The notes under the pieces were generated by a model. That model worked only from the letters and a program-made list of their open reading frames with translations, was not told the origin of the DNA and searched no databases. A stretch of 64,000 nucleotides of DNA from Nostoc sp. FACHB-973 (GTDB taxonomy: Bacteria; Cyanobacteriota; Cyanobacteriia; Cyanobacteriales; Nostocaceae): contig NZ_JACJSJ010000028.1 in NCBI RefSeq assembly GCF_014698115.1, positions 22,367 through 86,366 of the forward strand, written 5' to 3'. Each line of letters begins with the position of its first letter. The first letter of the stretch is position 1. Below, one piece after another: positions 60,596 through 64,000 of the stretch. A program made the position numbers and the translations under genes.

Positions 60596-61537
60596 ATGAG
60601 TGTTTCTATTAGGTTACTCCAAGAGAGTGAATTAGCTGCTGCTGACCACATTTTTCGGTTGGCATTTGGTACTTTTATCGGACTACCTGAACCAACCGAG
60701 TTTTATGGGGATGCTGCTTACATACACCATCGCTGGAAAACCGATCCGAGTGCGGCGTTTGCTGCTGAAATTGATGGAAAGTTAATCGGGTCTAACCTAG
60801 CAGTAAATTGGGGAAGTTTTGGCTATTTTGGGCCGTTAAGCGTTCATCCTGACTTTTGGAACCAAGGAGTAGGTCAACATCTCGTTGAAGCTGCGATCGC
60901 CTACTTTACTCAACGTAATACTTCGATGATCGGACTGTTTACTTTTGCTCAAAGTCCTAAGCATCACATATTATATCAAAAATTTGGCTTTCGTCTGCGT
61001 TTTCTGACTGCAATTTTGGCAAAACAAGTACAACAATTACAGCCAATACCACTAGAAACTAGATATTCACAGATGAGTGAGAATGAACGCGCTGAAAATC
61101 TCAAAGCAATTTATCAACTCACTAATTCTATTTATGAAGGACTAGATTTATCACGAGAAATTCAGACAGTTCAAGCTCAGGGACTGGGTGATACAGTCTT
61201 GTTATGGGATGATGCAGGCTTGGCAGGATTTGCAGTTTGTCACTATGGGGCAGGTACTGAGGCAGGTAGTAATACTTGCTATGTCAGATTTGGTGCAGTA
61301 GATTCTGGGAACGATGCAGGGCAACGTTTCGAGCAGTTATTAGATTTGTGCGAAGCATTGACTGTGGCTCAAGGGATGTCACGTTTGGTTGCTGGCGTTA
61401 ATACCAGTCGAGACGAAGCTTATCGTCGGATGCTGACTCGTGGTTTTCGCAGTGAAATCATCGGAGTTGCAATGCATAGACCTAATGAACCGGGATTCAA
61501 TCGCCCAGATGTTTTTGCACTGGATGATTGGCGATAG
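60596..61537 (+). CDS. GNAT family N-acetyltransferase, two-domain
   Basis: This 313-residue protein has an N-terminal GNAT domain (about 5-140), with acetyl-CoA motif GPLSVHPDFWNQGVGQHLVEAA and YQKFGFRLRF. A second, similar but more diverged domain occupies about 175-300 (VLLWDDAGLAGFAVCHYG, then LVAGVNTSRDEAYRRMLTRGFRSEIIGV). Such two-domain GNAT proteins are common, but the substrate cannot be read from the sequence. The ATG at 60596 follows weak GAGCAG. A short tandem repeat follows its stop. Confidence 0.85.
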   Translation: MSVSIRLLQESELAAADHIFRLAFGTFIGLPEPTEFYGDAAYIHHRWKTDPSAAFAAEIDGKLIGSNLAVNWGSFGYFGPLSVHPDFWNQGVGQHLVEAAIAYFTQRNTSMIGLFTFAQSPKHHILYQKFGFRLRFLTAILAKQVQQLQPIPLETRYSQMSENERAENLKAIYQLTNSIYEGLDLSREIQTVQAQGLGDTVLLWDDAGLAGFAVCHYGAGTEAGSNTCYVRFGAVDSGNDAGQRFEQLLDLCEALTVAQGMSRLVAGVNTSRDEAYRRMLTRGFRSEIIGVAMHRPNEPGFNRPDVFALDDWR

Positions 61538-61580
61538 CATGGGGAGATGAGAGGGATGAGGGGGATGAGGGAGAATAACT
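61538..61580. repeat. Short tandem repeat
   Basis: GGGAGATGAGAGGGATGAGGGGGATGAGGGAGA, the same GATGAGGG type found elsewhere in the window, starts just after the GNAT stop codon. Confidence 0.85.
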
Positions 61581-61617
61581 CTTTACTCCTCACGGGCTAA
61601 ACGCCCCGCTACCGCTA

Positions 61618-61720
61618 ATACCATTTCACTTTAAAGTTGATACAAATACCTTGGTAGGGTAGCACAGCTGTGCTACCCTACGGTAAATCTATATGTATCA
61701 AGATTTTCGTGAAATAGTAT
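61618..61720. mobile_element. MITE-like element with terminal inverted repeats (family C, copy 2)
   Basis: ATACCATTTCAC at 61618-61629 and GTGAAATAGTAT at 61709-61720 (one mismatch) bound a 103-bp element. GTTGATACAAATA and TATGTATCAAG form the inner pair, and the centre, 61654-61681, is the perfect palindrome GTAGGGTAGCACAG/CTGTGCTACCCTAC. Layout matches copy 1 at 56637-56740 but the palindrome arms differ. Confidence 0.85.
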
Positions 61721-61799
61721 AACAGCACTTTCAATGCCCAATGCCCAGTATGTCTAGTTAATAGCTAAAATACTGATCGAAAACCCAGCGGAATCTATC

Positions 61800-62645
61800 G
61801 TGTCTAATAACAATACTAAGGTTTGGTTGATTACTGGTAGTTCTAGCGGCTTCGGGCGTAATTTAGCTCAAGCGGTACTGAGAAAAGGCGATCGCTTAAT
61901 TGCTACTGCCCGTAAGCCTGAGCAACTTCAAGATTTGGTTAATGAATACCCAGATACAGCCAAGGCAGTTTCTCTAGATGTTACTAATCCCATCCAAGTA
62001 AAAGCGGCAGTAGATGAAGCAGTTAAGGTATTTGGACAAATTGATGTACTGGTTAACAATGCTGGATATGGTTTAATTGGGGCGCTGGAAGAGGTCAGTG
62101 ATGAGCAAATTCGGCGTAATTTTGATACTAATTTATTCGGTGCAATTAACACTATCCGGGCAGTGTTGCCAATTATGAGACAGCAAAAAAGTGGGCATAT
62201 CATCAATATGTCTGCGATCGCTGGATTCACCAATGAACTCGGTTTTTCCATCTATGGTGGTGCTAAATTTGCCTTAGAGGGGGTATCGGAAGCCGTACAT
62301 GGCGAAGTTGCACCTCTGGGTATAAAAGTGACAATTGTCGAACCAGGACCCTTCCGTACTGATTTTATTGGGCGATCGCTTGACCGCGCTACTAATAGTA
62401 TGGACGCCTACAAACCAACTGTAGGGAAATTCTTAGAGTTCCTAGAAAAAATTGAAGGCACTCAACCAGGCGATCCAGAAAAAGCAGCTGAGGCATTAAT
62501 TAAAGTTGTGGAATCAGAAAATCCACCATTGCGTTTGGTGCTGGGTAAATATGCTTACAGCAAGTTCCGCAACAAAATTGCCTCATTGACTGCTGAATTA
62601 GATGCATGGGAAGCAGTGGCAGCAAATACCGATTTTGAAAGTTAG
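61800..62645 (+). CDS. Short-chain dehydrogenase/reductase (SDR)
   Basis: This 281-residue classical SDR has the cofactor motif TGSSSGFGRN (TGxxxGxG), NNAGYG, the catalytic Ser in INMSAIAGF and the catalytic Tyr/Lys in YGGAKFALEG (YxxxK). It acts on an unknown carbonyl or hydroxyl substrate; TARKPEQL after strand 2 suggests NADPH. It starts at GTG 61800. The MDR oxidoreductase gene follows 89 bases later on the same strand, so the two may be co-expressed. Confidence 0.92.
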   Translation: MSNNNTKVWLITGSSSGFGRNLAQAVLRKGDRLIATARKPEQLQDLVNEYPDTAKAVSLDVTNPIQVKAAVDEAVKVFGQIDVLVNNAGYGLIGALEEVSDEQIRRNFDTNLFGAINTIRAVLPIMRQQKSGHIINMSAIAGFTNELGFSIYGGAKFALEGVSEAVHGEVAPLGIKVTIVEPGPFRTDFIGRSLDRATNSMDAYKPTVGKFLEFLEKIEGTQPGDPEKAAEALIKVVESENPPLRLVLGKYAYSKFRNKIASLTAELDAWEAVAANTDFES

Positions 62646-62689
62646 AGTTTTAAGGCAAGAGGTAAGGGGCAATAGGCAACAGCCAATTA

Positions 62690-62731
62690 ATCTTTCCCCA
62701 CTCTCCACTCCCCATTCCCTATTCCCTATTA
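62690..62731. repeat. Short tandem repeat
   Basis: CCCCACTCTCCACTCCCCATTCCCTATTCCCTATT, 7-bp type, lies directly before the MDR gene, where the ribosome site would be expected. Confidence 0.8.
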
Positions 62732-62734
62732 CTA

Positions 62735-63757
62735 ATGAAAGCTTACGAAATTCAAAGCAATGTCGGAATTGATGCTCTCGCATTAGTCGATCGCCCTGAA
62801 CCAAAACCCGCAGCTGGTGAAGTTCTGATTCAGGTCAAAGCAACATCTCTAAATTACCGTGATTTGCTTGTAATTGAAGGAGCCTACGGTGCTGGACAGA
62901 AATATCCCCTAATTCCCATGTCTGACGGTGCGGGGGAAGTTGTGGCGGTGGGAGAAGGTGTGACACGGGTGAAAGTAGGCGATCGCGTTGCTGCTACTTT
63001 CTTCCAAGACTGGATTTATGGCTCTCTAACCAGAGAAAAAATGAAATCGGATCTCGGTGGCGGTATCGATGGCATGTTGGCTGAGTATGTCGTATTACAC
63101 CAAGATGGTTTAGTGATTTTACCAGATCATCTTTCCTACGCTGAAGGTGCGACCTTGCCCTGTGCAGCAGTCACGGCTTGGCATGGATTGGTAACACAGG
63201 GCAATATTGGCGCAGGTGATAGTGTTTTATTACTCGGTACTGGGGGAGTTTCAATTTTTGCTCTCCAGTTTGCCAAGATACACGGTGCTAGAGCGATCGC
63301 TACTTCCAGCAGTGATGAAAAGTTGGCACGAATCAAACAGCTTGGTGCTGACGAAACAATCAACTACAAAACAACACCAGATTGGGAAAAGCAAGTTTAC
63401 CAATTAACTAATCGCACAGGTGTAGATCATGTAGTTGAGGTAGGCGGTGCAGGAACTCTACCAAAATCACTACAAGCAGTCCGCATTGGTGGACGTGTTA
63501 GCTTGATTGGTGTCTTGTCAGGCAGAGGAAATGAAATTGACCCCATGCCAATACTTTTTAAAAGTTTAACGGTTCAAGGGATTTATGTTGGCAGCCGGGA
63601 AATGTTTGAGGCAATGAATCAGACAATACAACAGCATCAAATCAAACCGATTATCGATCGAGTTTTCCCATTTACTGAAGCACGAGAAGCATATCATTAT
63701 CTCAAAAGTGCCGCTCACTTCGGCAAAGTTGTTATTAACGTGCGATCGCTAGCTTGA
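62735..63757 (+). CDS. Zinc-independent MDR oxidoreductase (quinone oxidoreductase-like)
   Basis: This 340-residue medium-chain dehydrogenase/reductase has the GroES-like N-terminal domain (LIQVKATSLNYRDLLVIEGAYG, PLIPMSDGAGEVVAVGEGVTRVKVGDRVAATF) and a Rossmann domain with LLLGTGGVSIFALQFAKIHGARAIATSSSDEKLARIKQLGADETINY. The Cys/His/Glu set that holds catalytic zinc in alcohol dehydrogenases is not present at its usual places, so it is closer to NADPH:quinone oxidoreductase or enoyl reductase types. The ATG directly follows a tandem repeat and has no clear Shine-Dalgarno. Confidence 0.9.
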   Translation: MKAYEIQSNVGIDALALVDRPEPKPAAGEVLIQVKATSLNYRDLLVIEGAYGAGQKYPLIPMSDGAGEVVAVGEGVTRVKVGDRVAATFFQDWIYGSLTREKMKSDLGGGIDGMLAEYVVLHQDGLVILPDHLSYAEGATLPCAAVTAWHGLVTQGNIGAGDSVLLLGTGGVSIFALQFAKIHGARAIATSSSDEKLARIKQLGADETINYKTTPDWEKQVYQLTNRTGVDHVVEVGGAGTLPKSLQAVRIGGRVSLIGVLSGRGNEIDPMPILFKSLTVQGIYVGSREMFEAMNQTIQQHQIKPIIDRVFPFTEAREAYHYLKSAAHFGKVVINVRSLA

Positions 63758-63938
63758 TTCTGAATCTGCAAAACCAATTCACAGTAAGCATTTGCCTGAG
63801 GTATACCTCTAGGGGCACAGCACTGCCCAGTGGTGTCAACTTAACGCGAAATGGGCGGTTAGAAACCGCAGCTACACGAGGCTTTACCCACCGATCTAGA
63901 ACACCAATTCAGTAATCTTGAAAGTACCAAAATATTGG

Positions 63939-63966
63939 GTAGGGGCGTACAGCTGTACGCCCCTAC
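63939..63966. repeat. Perfect 28-bp palindrome
   Basis: GTAGGGGCGTACAG/CTGTACGCCCCTAC differs from the palindrome at 13025-13052 by one base in each arm, at paired positions (C to T and G to A). The spacer from 63758 to the window end otherwise contains no gene. Confidence 0.85.
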
Positions 63967-64000
63967 AATATCGTCGAATCAGGTAAAATCTCCATGTCAG

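Overview
The window comes from the chromosome of a filamentous, heterocyst-forming cyanobacterium of the Nostoc type. The evidence is cyanobacterial photosystem I genes (psaF, psaJ, psaL), very frequent HIP1 octamers (GCGATCGC), many 7-bp short tandem repeats between genes, phylloquinone genes (menD, menB), vipp1, and the heterocyst-pattern pair hetZ-patU near a tandem pair of amiC cell-wall amidases. patU is one uninterrupted gene here. As I recall it, patU is split in Anabaena PCC 7120, so the source is probably a related Nostocales strain. These attributions come from recognising protein families, not from a database search.

Layout. 1-9 kb: prmC (cut by the window edge), a Tic22-like periplasmic protein, tRNA-Pro(UGG), a chloroplast-type GNAT acetyltransferase, an ACT-like protein, an alpha/beta hydrolase, tsaD, then psaF-psaJ and psaL. 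9-14 kb: gmk with a remA-type gene directly upstream, a three-gene ABC-2 exporter operon, and a DUF433/DUF5615 toxin-antitoxin-like pair. 14-20 kb: a membrane transglutaminase-like protein that has lost its catalytic Cys and His, the overlapping hetZ-patU pair, a divergent conserved gene and a repeat-filled spacer. 20-32 kb: prenyl diphosphate synthase, murI, two amiC paralogues, a CPA2 cation/proton antiporter, an EVE-domain protein, a SIMPL protein and ssb. 32-36 kb: the mreBCD shape operon. 35-45 kb: MOSC protein, ribokinase-type kinase, an AT-rich orphan with a possible nuclease core, a CrtISO-like oxidoreductase, a possible IS200/IS605 relic, a PEP-CTERM protein, a CcbP-type calcium-binding protein, an O-acetyltransferase and a REC-PAS-GGDEF diguanylate cyclase. 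45-56 kb: folB, menD, a small unknown gene, an Rpn-like nuclease, menB, a Cys-rich small protein, a DciA-like protein with a zinc ribbon, a membrane-anchored SPOR-like protein and tandem pspA/vipp1. 56-64 kb: a MerR regulator, an ABC exporter, a DUF4058 pseudogene, a TPR protein, a two-domain GNAT protein, and SDR and MDR oxidoreductases.

Several genes fit one theme. AmiC1, AmiC2, MurI and MreBCD shape the peptidoglycan, and AmiC enzymes are known to open the septal nanopores through which filament cells communicate. HetZ and PatU control heterocyst commitment and pattern, and CcbP-type proteins buffer calcium during the same programme. MenD and MenB make the phylloquinone used by photosystem I, whose PsaF/J/L subunits are encoded here, and Vipp1 supports thylakoid membranes.

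The spacers hold the least-described material. There are several families of small inverted-repeat (MITE-like) elements. One family is a 26-29-bp palindrome whose two arms co-vary between copies. Short tandem repeats have also entered coding sequence, most clearly menD. No complete insertion sequence, CRISPR array, rRNA or prophage was seen. The best candidates for something undescribed are the orphan at 37.2-38.2 kb, the co-varying palindrome family, the degenerate transglutaminase and the repeat insertions in menD.
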